Assembly (NCBI RefSeq): GCF_900112765.1
Contig: NZ_FOMZ01000008.1
Span: 186,001 to 250,000 of the forward strand
Reading direction: 5' to 3'
From: Actinopolyspora alba
GTDB taxonomy: Bacteria > Actinomycetota > Actinomycetes > Mycobacteriales > Pseudonocardiaceae
DNA length: 64,000 nucleotides
The position numbers and the translations under genes are program-made. Below are positions 9,030-18,721 of this stretch, piece after piece. The notes beneath the pieces are model-generated. The model saw only the letters and a list, made by a program, of their open reading frames with translations, was not told the DNA's origin and ran no database searches. Numbering within the stretch: position 1 is the stretch's first letter; every line of letters starts with the position of its first letter.

Positions 9030-9230
9030 GTGGCCGACCCGACGGGAAGTTCCGAGAAGTCAACCAGGATCTGGTCCAGTGCAGCGGCTTTCCTCTTTTT
9101 CGGCGTGGCGATCGCGATGGTAATTCTGCACATTCTCACTCCGCGAAATTACGCGACCGTCATAGGCCCGTTCCTGGTGTTCGGCTTCTGTTTCCTGACG
9201 CTCTGGTTGAGCGTGCAGAAGAGCCGATGA
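9030..9230 (+). CDS. Small two-helix membrane protein
   Basis: This 66-residue protein has two predicted transmembrane helices (AAAFLFFGVAIAMVILHIL and VIGPFLVFGFCFLTLWL) separated by a short loop. Its stop overlaps the start of the next gene as ATGA, so the two are translationally coupled. The family is unknown to me. The GTG start follows a region with only weak ribosome-binding complementarity. Confidence 0.6.
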   Translation: MADPTGSSEKSTRIWSSAAAFLFFGVAIAMVILHILTPRNYATVIGPFLVFGFCFLTLWLSVQKSR

Positions 9231-9943
9231 CGCCTTCGACGACGGACACAAACCCCACCGACTCGGAAGCCGACCACGCATATGCGGCGCTGGTCCGCGA
9301 CCTCGCCGCTCTCGCCATGGGGATCTCGCCGGGCTCCGGCGCCACCGTTCGAGCGGTCGTGCGCCCCGAGCCGGACGCGCTCTGGGTGGGGCTGGCGCCG
9401 TGGAACCAGCTGATCGAGCAGTACGCACTGCGGATACCACTGTCGCTATCGGACGGTCGTCCGCGCGGTTTCGAGGACGTGCTGCTGGTGCTGCGGCGCT
9501 CGGAATCGCTGCGCAGGCACAGCAGGAGGCGGTTCGACCGACTCGACACCGTGGGGGAACTGCACGGAATGGCCGTGCGCGACAGCCGCGAGTTCCTCGA
9601 CGACCCTCCACTGGACATGTTCCAGGACGCGCTGCGCGGCACCCTGCTCACCGCCGCGTTCCGAGGCCCGGCACCGCTGCCGCCCGACGGTACGACCCGG
9701 CTTGCCGGGTTCGCGTGGCTGCTCGACAACGAGACACAGTGGGCGAGACTCTACCTCGACTCCCCCACCGAGGCCGGAACGCTCGGTGTCGACGTCGACG
9801 TCGCGCACGGCTCCGATTCCGTGCCCGACCTCATGCACTGCCTGGATCGCGGCGTTCCCGACGCGTGGAGCCCGCACGAGCTGACTCCCGACCCGTTCTG
9901 CCTGCGGATGTTCGACCTGCGCGATCACCCCGGCTGTGAGTGA
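9227..9943 (+). CDS. Unknown protein coupled to a small membrane protein
   Basis: This 238-residue soluble protein of no recognised family reads well with high-GC codon usage throughout. The ATG at 9227 is favoured because it overlaps the TGA of the 66-residue membrane protein. The coupling suggests the two act together. There are no signal peptide and no clear catalytic motif; the sequence is rich in Arg and acidic residues (EDVLLVLRRSESLRRHSRRR near the middle). Confidence 0.65.
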   Translation: MTPSTTDTNPTDSEADHAYAALVRDLAALAMGISPGSGATVRAVVRPEPDALWVGLAPWNQLIEQYALRIPLSLSDGRPRGFEDVLLVLRRSESLRRHSRRRFDRLDTVGELHGMAVRDSREFLDDPPLDMFQDALRGTLLTAAFRGPAPLPPDGTTRLAGFAWLLDNETQWARLYLDSPTEAGTLGVDVDVAHGSDSVPDLMHCLDRGVPDAWSPHELTPDPFCLRMFDLRDHPGCE

Positions 9944-10006
9944 CAGCCCTCCCACGCGACGAGCGTAGTGGCTCGACGGGATGCGGCAGGGCAGTGGGGC
10001 GGCGGC

Positions 10007-10022
10007 GATTTCGCGAGAAATC
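10007..10022. repeat. Dispersed palindrome GATTTCGCGAGAAATC
   Basis: This is one copy of the genome-wide palindrome. It lies 63 bp after the stop codon of the gene at 9227-9943, in a GGCG...CGCC context. Confidence 0.9.
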
Positions 10023-10129
10023 GCCGCCTAGCCGCTGTCTCCGCACTCCTACACGCCTCACACGAAAGTGGCTGAGATAGTCGCCATCCCCCACAGCACC
10101 GAAGCGCTCTGGCACGTTCGACTTCGATC

Positions 10130-10699
10130 TTGCCCGTAGCCGCTGGGGAACACCGATGTCGACTGCGGCTTCCGAACGACGAGGACGAACCGTTGACAAC
10201 AACCGCGCGGGGAGAACTGGCCAATACCGTGGCCGTACTCGATCCCTACGTCATCCACGGGGGGCAGGGGGCGGTCTTGGATGCTCCCGAGAAGGTTCTG
10301 ACCGACATCCCCGAGGAGCAGCTTCACGAGCTGCGCACGGCCCTGGCCAAGTTCAACACCGCCGAGCACCAACCATCTCCCGAGGAGGCGAGGACGGTCG
10401 CCCGTGGTGTGTGGCGCGGCGAGCACGGCTACATCAAACACCACTGGTACGGCTGGGAACTGGGCATGGATTCCTACCTGTGCAACAAGGTCACCGGTGG
10501 TTTGATCACAGCGGGCGGGGTGGCTACCGCGGTCGGCGCGGGAACTTCCGGACCGGCCGCGGGGATCATCGCGGGCGCGTTCAGCATCCTGATCGGAATG
10601 GTCATCGCCTGCGAACACGACAACGGCTGGAGCTATATCTACCTGATCGGAGCTCCCCCGTTCACTCCGGGCGGGGTCGTCTGCAATCCGTTCGGATGA
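10130..10699 (+). CDS. Unknown protein with glycine-rich hydrophobic C-terminal region
   Basis: This 189-residue protein is not recognised. The N-terminal half is charged and probably helical. The C-terminal third has a Gly/Ala-rich hydrophobic stretch (GGLITAGGVATAVGAGTSG, then IIAGAFSILIGMVIA) followed by an aromatic tail ending in CNPFG. Such GxxxG-rich segments occur in membrane-inserting peptides and some bacteriocins, but this is only a resemblance. The start is uncertain: TTG at 10130, or TTG at 10193 (LTTTARGEL). It is followed 13 bp later by a small two-helix membrane protein. Confidence 0.55.
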   Translation: MPVAAGEHRCRLRLPNDEDEPLTTTARGELANTVAVLDPYVIHGGQGAVLDAPEKVLTDIPEEQLHELRTALAKFNTAEHQPSPEEARTVARGVWRGEHGYIKHHWYGWELGMDSYLCNKVTGGLITAGGVATAVGAGTSGPAAGIIAGAFSILIGMVIACEHDNGWSYIYLIGAPPFTPGGVVCNPFG

Positions 10700-10712
10700 G
10701 CGGGAGCCACAC

Positions 10713-10898
10713 ATGACACCGACGCGGGCGCTGGCGATCGTGCTCGGAGGATGCTGCCTGGTGGTCACACTGGGCGTACTGCAGCTGGTCGGCGTGATCG
10801 AGCGAGTGGCGTGGGTGGCCTTGAGCATGCTGCTGCTGGCCACGGTGATCACCGTGTTCAACTCCAAGGGATGGCTCCCTCGCTCACGACAACGGTGA
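10713..10898 (+). CDS. Small two-helix membrane protein downstream of the glycine-rich protein
   Basis: This 61-residue protein consists mostly of two transmembrane helices (ALAIVLGGCCLVVTLGVLQL and VAWVALSMLLLATVITVF) with a basic C-terminus. The ATG start lies 13 bp after the previous stop, with GCGGGAG upstream, so an operon is likely. Size and position would fit an immunity or accessory protein for the preceding product; this is inference only. Confidence 0.6.
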   Translation: MTPTRALAIVLGGCCLVVTLGVLQLVGVIERVAWVALSMLLLATVITVFNSKGWLPRSRQR

Positions 10899-11674
10899 GC
10901 ACACATGAGCAGCGCCTTCGGACGTGTCCGAAGCGCCGTGTCGCGCTGTGCGATCAGTCGAACCAGGTCGGACTCACCGCATCGGTGAACGTGGGCCACT
11001 GCGAGCACAGAGCTCGTCCTCGCCACCGGCCGGGCGTCGATTTCTCGCGAAATCGCCGGATCGAACACCGGCCATTGCCTCCGTCACGTGGACGGTGCGC
11101 CCCGGGCTACCTCTGTAGTAATGGGCGCCCGCCCCGAAATCCGGCACAGCCGGAACCAACCACTGCCAGGTGCTCGAAAACGCACGATGCGGGAGCTGTG
11201 CGACAGGTACTCCGCATGAACGGTCGAGCTCGACGTGCAGTGGGAGGAGCGCCGATCTCGGAAAAGAACTCGCTTCACGCACCCCTGGCGATATCGGCAA
11301 CGGTCTCGGAATCCGCCCCATAAGCACGGGGACGCATCGTGCCGTTCAGGGTTCCCGAAAGGGATCGGTGTCGAACGGGGTGCGCAGTCCGCGCATGGCG
11401 GCGTCGCTGTGATCAGCGACCGTGGAGGGCTGCTCGGGCAGTTCCCGGGTGTGCGCCGGTTCGAGGAACTGAACCGTGCTGACCGTCTCGGGAATGGGAG
11501 CGCGTCCGCGGGATGACGGCACCGGGCGGTTGCCCATCTTGCCGTGGCTCTGGGGCCGAACGTGACGCGAGGGTTTCGTAGTACTGATAGTGCTCCTTGG
11601 AACCACTCGAACGAAGTACCGAACGGCCGGGTGGTCTGCGAGATGATGTCGGGCGTAGTCGATCGCCCGAAATG
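10899..11674. other. Gene-poor region downstream of the small membrane protein
   Basis: No convincing gene was found in about 780 bp. Several overlapping frames exist, but none has family resemblance or a good start. The dispersed palindrome occurs at 11039-11054. The sequence may contain decayed coding material. Confidence 0.4.
11039..11054. repeat. Dispersed palindrome GATTTCTCGCGAAATC
   Basis: This copy of the palindrome is in the opposite orientation to the one at 10007-10022. It lies about 140 bp after the stop codon at 10898. Confidence 0.9.
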
Positions 11675-11712
11675 CCGGTGGCTCCCCATCCGCTCGGACG
11701 GGGAGCCACCGG
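11675..11712 (-). terminator. Hairpin terminator of cspA
   Basis: A perfect 13-bp stem (CCGGTGGCTCCCC with GGGGAGCCACCGG) and a 12-base loop lie 22 bp downstream of the cspA stop on the minus strand. No T-run follows, as is usual in high-GC actinobacteria. Confidence 0.75.
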
Positions 11713-11734
11713 AAGAAAAGCTCAGTGAGCGAAC

Positions 11735-11938
11735 TCAGAGCGCGCGAACCACGTCGGCCTGCGGGCCCTTGCTGCCCTGGCTGGACTCGTAGTCCACCTG
11801 CTGGTTCTCCTCCAGGGTACGGAAACCCGAGGCGTCAATCGCCGAGTAGTGCACGAAGACGTCCGGCCCGCCCTCGTCAGGAGCGATGAAGCCGAAGCCC
11901 TTTTCCGAGTTGAACCACTTCACGGTTCCCTGTGTCAT
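11735..11938 (-). CDS. cspA: Cold shock protein
   Basis: This 67-residue single cold-shock domain protein binds single-stranded nucleic acid and acts as an RNA chaperone. RNP1 (KGFGFIAP) and RNP2 (VFVHYSAI) are intact, with the family N-terminus [16 protein letters not shown]. The ATG start follows a ribosome-binding site (TAGGAGACAG). A good sigma70-like promoter about 175-200 bp upstream suggests a long 5' untranslated leader, as is typical of cold-inducible csp genes. A strong terminator follows. Confidence 0.95.
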   Translation of the reverse strand: MTQGTVKWFNSEKGFGFIAPDEGGPDVFVHYSAIDASGFRTLEENQQVDYESSQGSKGPQADVVRAL

Positions 11939-12112
11939 GTCTGTCTCCTAGCGAGAGTTGACGTATGACGAGAGACCACACCCTGCGGACTCCCGGGTCG
12001 GCGGATCTCAGACGGCAACTACTCCAGCTACAACCAAAGACAGCAGCTCGCCCGCATCAACATCCTGCGAGCGTGCACAAACACGAACCCAGAAACTCAA
12101 CGACCAAAGGTA

Positions 12113-12142
12113 ACTATACACGTCATCGATCCCGTTTGCCAA
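12113..12142 (-). promoter_or_regulatory. Candidate cspA promoter
   Basis: On the minus strand, TTGGCA (12142-12137) and TATAGT (12118-12113) are separated by 18 bp in an unusually AT-rich patch. Transcription from here would give a leader of about 165-170 nt before the cspA ATG. Confidence 0.6.
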
Positions 12143-12182
12143 CCCCCCTCGGAGTCGGCCCGCGAAACCGCCGAGCCGCTCC

Positions 12183-13055
12183 TCAGGACTCGAAGTCGAG
12201 CAGCCCGCCCGCGGCATGCACGCGTTGGGCGTCCTCGCGGTATTTCAGCACCGCGCCGAGTGTCCGGGCGGCCGTCTCGGTGTCCAACTCCGTCCTGCCG
12301 AGCGCGAGCAGCGCACTCGCCCAGTCGATGGACTCCGCCACGCCCGGCGGCTTGAGCAGTTCGAGCGAACGCATCCGGCGCACCGCACCGGCCACCTGCT
12401 CGGCCAGCCGCCGGTCCAGTTCGGGAACCCTGCTGCGCAGAATGCTCACCTCGCGCTCCGGATCGGGGTGCTCCAACCAGTGGTAGAGGCAGCGCCGCTT
12501 CAGGGCGTCGTGAATCTCACGAGTGCGGTTGGAGGTCAACACCACCAGCGGCGGTTCCGCCGCGGCCACCACACCGAACTCGGGGATGGTCACCGTGTAG
12601 TCCGAAAGGATCTCCAGCAGGAACGCCTCGAACTCGTCGTCGGCACGATCTATCTCGTCCACCAGCAGCACGCAGGGGGTCTCGCGCAACGCTCGCAACA
12701 GCGGACGGGCCAGCAGGAACCGCGAGGTGTACAGCGACGCCTCGGCCGCCTCCGCGTCGAGGCCGCCATCGGCGGCCGCCTCCAGCGTGCGCAGGTGCAA
12801 CAACTGCCTGGGAAAGTCCCATTCGTACAGTGCCTGGGAAGCGTCGATCCCCTCGTGGCACTGCAATCGGATCAGCTCGACCCCGTGAGCGGCCGAGAGC
12901 GCGTGAGCCAGCGCCGTCTTACCGGTACCCGGTTCGCCCTCGCACAACAGCGGCCGGCGCATCCTGCCCGCGAGAAAGGCGGCAGTGGCTATGCCCTCGT
13001 CGGGCAGGTAGCCGGTCCCGCGCAGTGCCGCCGAAACGTCCTCCGGAGAGTTCAT
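12183..13055 (-). CDS. MoxR/CoxD-type AAA ATPase
   Basis: This 290-residue AAA+ ATPase has Walker A GEPGTGKTALA near residue 40, Walker B CVLLVDEIDRAD near 135, and sensor-like LTSNRTREIHDALKRRC. MoxR ATPases of the CoxD branch work with CoxE-type VWA proteins to insert metals or remodel CO dehydrogenase-like enzymes, so the CoxE-like protein at 4337-5518 is a plausible partner even though it is 7 kb away. The start at 13055 (MNSPEDV) is chosen as the first ATG before the conserved domain; an ATG at 13085 is possible. The gene ends 64 bp from the top of the cspA promoter region. Confidence 0.85.
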   Translation of the reverse strand: MNSPEDVSAALRGTGYLPDEGIATAAFLAGRMRRPLLCEGEPGTGKTALAHALSAAHGVELIRLQCHEGIDASQALYEWDFPRQLLHLRTLEAAADGGLDAEAAEASLYTSRFLLARPLLRALRETPCVLLVDEIDRADDEFEAFLLEILSDYTVTIPEFGVVAAAEPPLVVLTSNRTREIHDALKRRCLYHWLEHPDPEREVSILRSRVPELDRRLAEQVAGAVRRMRSLELLKPPGVAESIDWASALLALGRTELDTETAARTLGAVLKYREDAQRVHAAGGLLDFES

Positions 13056-13264
13056 CCCACTGATTCTAGGACTTTCGGTGCTCATACGATTCCGGTGCGT
13101 GTCCACTTCCCGGAATGCGTGCCCGCCGGTGAAACACCGGCCGGGCGAGCACGATATGCCGAGCGGAGGTCGTGATCCGCGAGCGGAATCGCGAAGGAGG
13201 AACCGCCGCGGATCAGCGGGGGGCATACTTGACGTGGCGGAACGAACTACAGCCGAGGTGGATC

Positions 13265-13822
13265 TTGAGCCGGTTCAGTGAATTCCCCGCGCATGTCGAG
13301 CACTACCTCGGCAGGATCCGCGGAGCGGACAGCCCGGAGGCGGGCTCACGGGAGCGGGGATACCACCTGGTGTACTGCGATCCACCGCACGGCGGGCACG
13401 TCTCGGTGCTGACCAGCGGGCTGCGTTCACGTACCGCCGGAGCCCCGCTGCCGCACGAGCTGGTCTGCACCCTGCACAACGGACAGGAGCTGTACGCACG
13501 GCACCTCACCGGTGTCGTCGCGGAGCTGCTCGAGGAGTCGAACAGCCGCGTGGGGCCGGGAGCGCTCATCATGAACGATCGGGCACTGCTTCCGGACACC
13601 TCGATCAGCGGAGCCCTGGCGGCCCCGCACCCCTACCTGGGCGAGGACTTCGACGTGGTCCGCGACAGTTCGGGCGAGGCCGTGCTGCGCCTGATCACCC
13701 TGCTGCCGATCTCCCGGGGAGAGAGCCAGCTGGTGGCGCGTTACGGCAGCGACGTGCTCTACGACCGCTGGCAGGAGCGGGAGACCGATCTGCTGGACAT
13801 ATTTCGGCCCCCGGTGGCTTAG
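13265..13822 (+). CDS. SUFU-domain protein
   Basis: This 185-residue protein belongs to the bacterial Suppressor-of-fused domain family. Typical segments are VEHYLGRI, YHLVYCDPP, HELVCTLHNGQELYARHLTGVVAEL and a C-terminal LLPISRGESQLVARYGSDVLYDR (shortened here to its key parts). Bacterial SUFU proteins are often immunity proteins for polymorphic toxins; no toxin gene adjoins it here. The TTG start is chosen because GAGGTGGATC precedes it. Confidence 0.75.
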   Translation: MSRFSEFPAHVEHYLGRIRGADSPEAGSRERGYHLVYCDPPHGGHVSVLTSGLRSRTAGAPLPHELVCTLHNGQELYARHLTGVVAELLEESNSRVGPGALIMNDRALLPDTSISGALAAPHPYLGEDFDVVRDSSGEAVLRLITLLPISRGESQLVARYGSDVLYDRWQERETDLLDIFRPPVA

Positions 13823-13882
13823 GGACGCGGCGGAGCCGGGCCGGGTGTGCCGGCTGCCGAGACCAGTCGCCAACTCGGTGTC

Positions 13883-13898
13883 AATTTCTCGCGAAATC
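13883..13898. repeat. Dispersed palindrome AATTTCTCGCGAAATC
   Basis: This variant of the palindrome has one arm base changed. It lies 60 bp after the stop of the SUFU-domain gene. Confidence 0.85.
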
Positions 13899-13992
13899 GC
13901 CGGGGTGTCTCGGGGTAGCTCCCTCGGGACTACGGGACGGGTCAGGGCACTTCCCGGAGTCGTCACGCCGCTCGGACGGGTTCACTGAAGTC

Positions 13993-14247
13993 ATGACGAA
14001 CCAGGAAAAGCCCGTACAACCGCCAACCGGCACGGAAGAGCAGGCCCCGACGGGGCAGCACCGCGAGCACCGCTTCCGCCGCAGCCGCGACGAACGAATG
14101 ATCGCGGGCGTCTGCGGCGGCGCCGCGGAACTGTTCGGCATCGACGTCACGATCGTGCGCATCGTGCTGGTCGCCGCCACGCTGGTGGGATTCGGCACCG
14201 GACTGCTGATCTACCTGGCCTGCTGGCTGATAGTCCCGGAGGCTTGA
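13993..14247 (+). CDS. PspC-domain membrane protein
   Basis: This 84-residue protein has a PspC domain: RSRDERMIAGVCGGAAELFG followed by a hydrophobic helix ending in LLIYLACWLIVPEA. PspC proteins sense or respond to envelope stress at the membrane. The first 35 residues are hydrophilic and proline-rich. The ATG start is clear. The gene converges with the GH84 gene, 34 bp away. Confidence 0.85.
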   Translation: MTNQEKPVQPPTGTEEQAPTGQHREHRFRRSRDERMIAGVCGGAAELFGIDVTIVRIVLVAATLVGFGTGLLIYLACWLIVPEA

Positions 14248-14281
14248 GACACCGGAACCGGACCACGCTCCGGGCGGAAGC

Positions 14282-16330
14282 TCACCGCATGTCGGGGGCC
14301 TGGCGGACGAAGTCGTCGAGCACACCGTCCGCGAGGCGCACCGGCCCCTGCGGCAGTGTCTCGCCCTCGACGGTACGCACCGAACCCGCGCGGTCGGCCA
14401 GCTCCGCGGCCCGGCGGAACTCCTCGGAAGCGGTCTCCGAATCCCCCGAAGCCCGCGCGGACAGTCCGTCCAGTGTGGCCAGCAGGGCGTCGCCCCAGAG
14501 ATCAGTGGCCCGCAACCAGGGCCGCACATCGGAGACGAAATCCTCCGGGGTGCCCTTCCGGATCCTCTCGGGGGCCTCGGCGATCGACCGCGCGTAACCA
14601 CGCAGCTCGGACACCGCCCCCTGCCGGTTCGAGGCGTCACCGTTCCACGCCTCGCGGAACTCGTCCAGTCGACGCCGCAACTCCGGCGCGGGCTCCAGCC
14701 ACGGCTCACCGTCCGGCAGCACAGCGGTGTGGTTGAGGTCGAAGAAGACCATCAAGGCGTTGACCGTCCCGCTTTCCGGGGACAGGCGCTGTTCGTCACC
14801 CCGGAAACGATCGCCGGCCAGGTACTCGGCGGCCTCGCGCCAGGCCCGTTGCTCGTCGAAGTCGGTGCTGTTCCACGCGAAGTCCGCCGCCGAGATCTCG
14901 ACCACCTTGCTCGCGGCGGCCTGGTTCATCGGGTTGATCACCAGCCCGGCGAGTCGCAGCCCCAGCCCCGGTTGCCGTTCGGCGTAGGGGCCGAGCATCA
15001 TCAGCCCCTCGGTGGCGTCGTAGTCGTTGACCGGATAGTTGTCCCAGAGCAACGGCTTCCTGCCCCACACCTGCTCGGCCGAGGCCGCGTCGTCGACGGT
15101 GATGCCGTCCGGGATCACTCCCTCACCGGTCCACATCACCTCGACCGCTGGATCCAGCCGCTGTCGAATCGCGGTTTTGTACGGCGAGTTCTCGGTGTCG
15201 GAGTACTCGGTCGGCACCGTCTGCAGCGGCGTCGTCCCGACATGAGTGCCGAGGAACTCACGCTGCAACCGGTTGAGCAGCCGTGCCTGCGCCACCCCCG
15301 CCGCACGTGCGGAGGACGCACCGTACTCGGCGCGGTCCGACTCGCAGTTCCACTCGGCGTAGTCGATGTCGTCGAACGGTACCGAGAAGCTGCGGATACC
15401 GATGTCGTACAACGACTGGAGCTTGTCCGTCAGCGCACGCCAGTCGTCCGGGTCGGAGAAGCAGATCGACTTACCGGGCGAGAGCGCGAACGTGAATTTG
15501 ACGTGGTGCTGCGTGGCCTGCTGCTGCAGCTCACCCAACCGCCGCAATCGGTCGGCCGGGTAGGGATCGCGCCACCGGTCGCGGTGATACGGGTCGTCCT
15601 TCGGTGCGTAGACGTAGCTGTTCAACTTGACGGAACCGTAGAACGCGAGCTGGTCCATCCGCTCGGCGTGGGTCCACGGACTGCCGTAGAAGCCTTCGAT
15701 CACTCCGCGAGTGGACATCTCCGGCTCGTCGAGAACAGCGACTCCCGCGACCCGCCCGGGTGTGGCGAGCTGCCGCAGCGTCTGCACGGCGTAGTAGGCG
15801 CCCGCCGGGTCCATCCCACCGAGTACGACGGCGGGGCTCTGACCGTCACGTACCGATATCGCGTAGCCCTCGGATGCCAGTTTCTCGTCCCCGTCGGGGA
15901 AGTCCAGCTCGGTATCCTGGAAGGTCTTGCGTATCGTGGGCGACCAACGGCTCCCCAGCCGAACCCGCAGGTCGGAGTCATCGACGGGGCGACCGGGCTC
16001 CCGCACGACGACCTCCTCGGCACCGATGGCGCGCAGCACCCGCACCGCGAGGCTACGGGTCCACGGTTTCACAGTGGGATCGGTGACCAGGGCGACCTTG
16101 CCCGACACTCGCACGTCCCCACCGTTGGGAACCATGCTGGTCGGCTGCGGCACCACGTCGGGAAGTTCGCCACCACCGGATGACGGAGCGGCCGTGCCCG
16201 TCCCGGACCGGTCGGTCTCGTCCGAATCGGGAGGCTGATCGCCGGTGCAGCCCGCCAACAGGAGAGCGAGCACGCACGCCAACGACGCCAGCACCGCCGA
16301 ACGGCGGGAAGTTCGCCGGAAGCGGTTCAC
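14282..16330 (-). CDS. GH84-family beta-N-acetylhexosaminidase lipoprotein
   Basis: This 682-residue exported glycosidase belongs to the NagJ/hyaluronidase type (GH84). A lipoprotein signal ends in the lipobox LLLAGC near residue 24, followed by a Ser/Gly-rich linker, a GH20-like N-terminal domain, and the catalytic barrel starting at STRGVIEGFYGSPWTHAERM. The adjacent catalytic Asp pair is in VPFDDIDYAEW near residues 318-321. It should release GlcNAc from glycoproteins or polysaccharides at the cell surface, fitting the GlcNAc utilisation genes at 53.3-56.6 kb. The GTG start at 16330 has AGGAGG upstream. Confidence 0.88.
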   Translation of the reverse strand: MNRFRRTSRRSAVLASLACVLALLLAGCTGDQPPDSDETDRSGTGTAAPSSGGGELPDVVPQPTSMVPNGGDVRVSGKVALVTDPTVKPWTRSLAVRVLRAIGAEEVVVREPGRPVDDSDLRVRLGSRWSPTIRKTFQDTELDFPDGDEKLASEGYAISVRDGQSPAVVLGGMDPAGAYYAVQTLRQLATPGRVAGVAVLDEPEMSTRGVIEGFYGSPWTHAERMDQLAFYGSVKLNSYVYAPKDDPYHRDRWRDPYPADRLRRLGELQQQATQHHVKFTFALSPGKSICFSDPDDWRALTDKLQSLYDIGIRSFSVPFDDIDYAEWNCESDRAEYGASSARAAGVAQARLLNRLQREFLGTHVGTTPLQTVPTEYSDTENSPYKTAIRQRLDPAVEVMWTGEGVIPDGITVDDAASAEQVWGRKPLLWDNYPVNDYDATEGLMMLGPYAERQPGLGLRLAGLVINPMNQAAASKVVEISAADFAWNSTDFDEQRAWREAAEYLAGDRFRGDEQRLSPESGTVNALMVFFDLNHTAVLPDGEPWLEPAPELRRRLDEFREAWNGDASNRQGAVSELRGYARSIAEAPERIRKGTPEDFVSDVRPWLRATDLWGDALLATLDGLSARASGDSETASEEFRRAAELADRAGSVRTVEGETLPQGPVRLADGVLDDFVRQAPDMR

Positions 16331-16615
16331 GACGCCTCCTCTGATTCGGGGAAGGAACACTGCGACCACACTCGCCGGAAACCGTGGAGCGGCAGCACAG
16401 AGTGAATCATGATGCCCCGGCCGGGTTCTAACCGGTGGCCCGTTTCGGGGGACGTACGGCGCACCGTTACTCCCCGGAAGTGTGAGAGCTACTCACTCGA
16501 TCGAACTGTCAACGTCAAGCACGCCACGTCCGCGCGACTCGTCCATCATCGAGCGGCGGGACCAGCAGCGCACCCGGATCAGCTTGACCGGGGCGGCGAC
16601 TTCCCGCCGGACGCA

Positions 16616-16651
16616 ACGGAGGGCCGCTCCCGTTCGGGAACGGCCCTCCGT
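16616..16651 (-). terminator. groEL terminator hairpin
   Basis: A perfect 11-bp stem (ACGGAGGGCCG with CGGCCCTCCGT) and a 14-base loop lie 78 bp downstream of the groEL stop. The same hairpin may also serve the region upstream of the GH84 gene. Confidence 0.7.
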
Positions 16652-16728
16652 AAGGCACATGCTCGGATGGTGCCGGTGGCTGTCGCCGTCGGCGACGGCG
16701 ACAGCGGCGAGAACGTCCTAGCCGGACG

Positions 16729-18480
<1,752 letters not shown>

Positions 18481-18520
18481 TCACCACGTGAATGCGCGGC
18501 TACGGCCTCACCGTCCCGAC

Positions 18521-18547
18521 CTGGCACTCACCCCTACTGAGTGCCAG
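18521..18547. promoter_or_regulatory. CIRCE operator (HrcA site), perfect copy
   Basis: The sequence CTGGCACTC-N9-GAGTGCCAG is a perfect 9-9-9 inverted repeat in the groEL upstream region and matches the CIRCE operator of the heat-shock repressor HrcA. Confidence 0.88.
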
Positions 18548-18555
18548 TATCGTGT

Positions 18556-18582
18556 TTAGCACTCACCGGCAACGAGTGCAAG
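18556..18582. promoter_or_regulatory. CIRCE operator, second copy
   Basis: TTAGCACTC-N9-GAGTGCAAG matches the CIRCE consensus with a few changes in the right arm. Together with the site 8 bp away it probably makes groEL doubly HrcA-repressed; the promoter is likely to overlap them. Confidence 0.85.
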
Positions 18583-18721
18583 CCAGTGGGTGGAACGCTT
18601 TCGGGGAAAATGTCCGGCGCGGACCGCACCGGGACGCCGGGAAGCATCCGGTGCTCCCGGGGCCACGAGGCCGGTTCCCCGACGAAGCGCAGCCGCCGCG
18701 AACAGCGACGACCGGCGGGTA

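Noticed and set aside
11084..11689. A 201-codon minus-strand frame downstream of cspA
   Set aside because: It runs through the cspA terminator hairpin, lacks a ribosome-binding site and has atypical composition.
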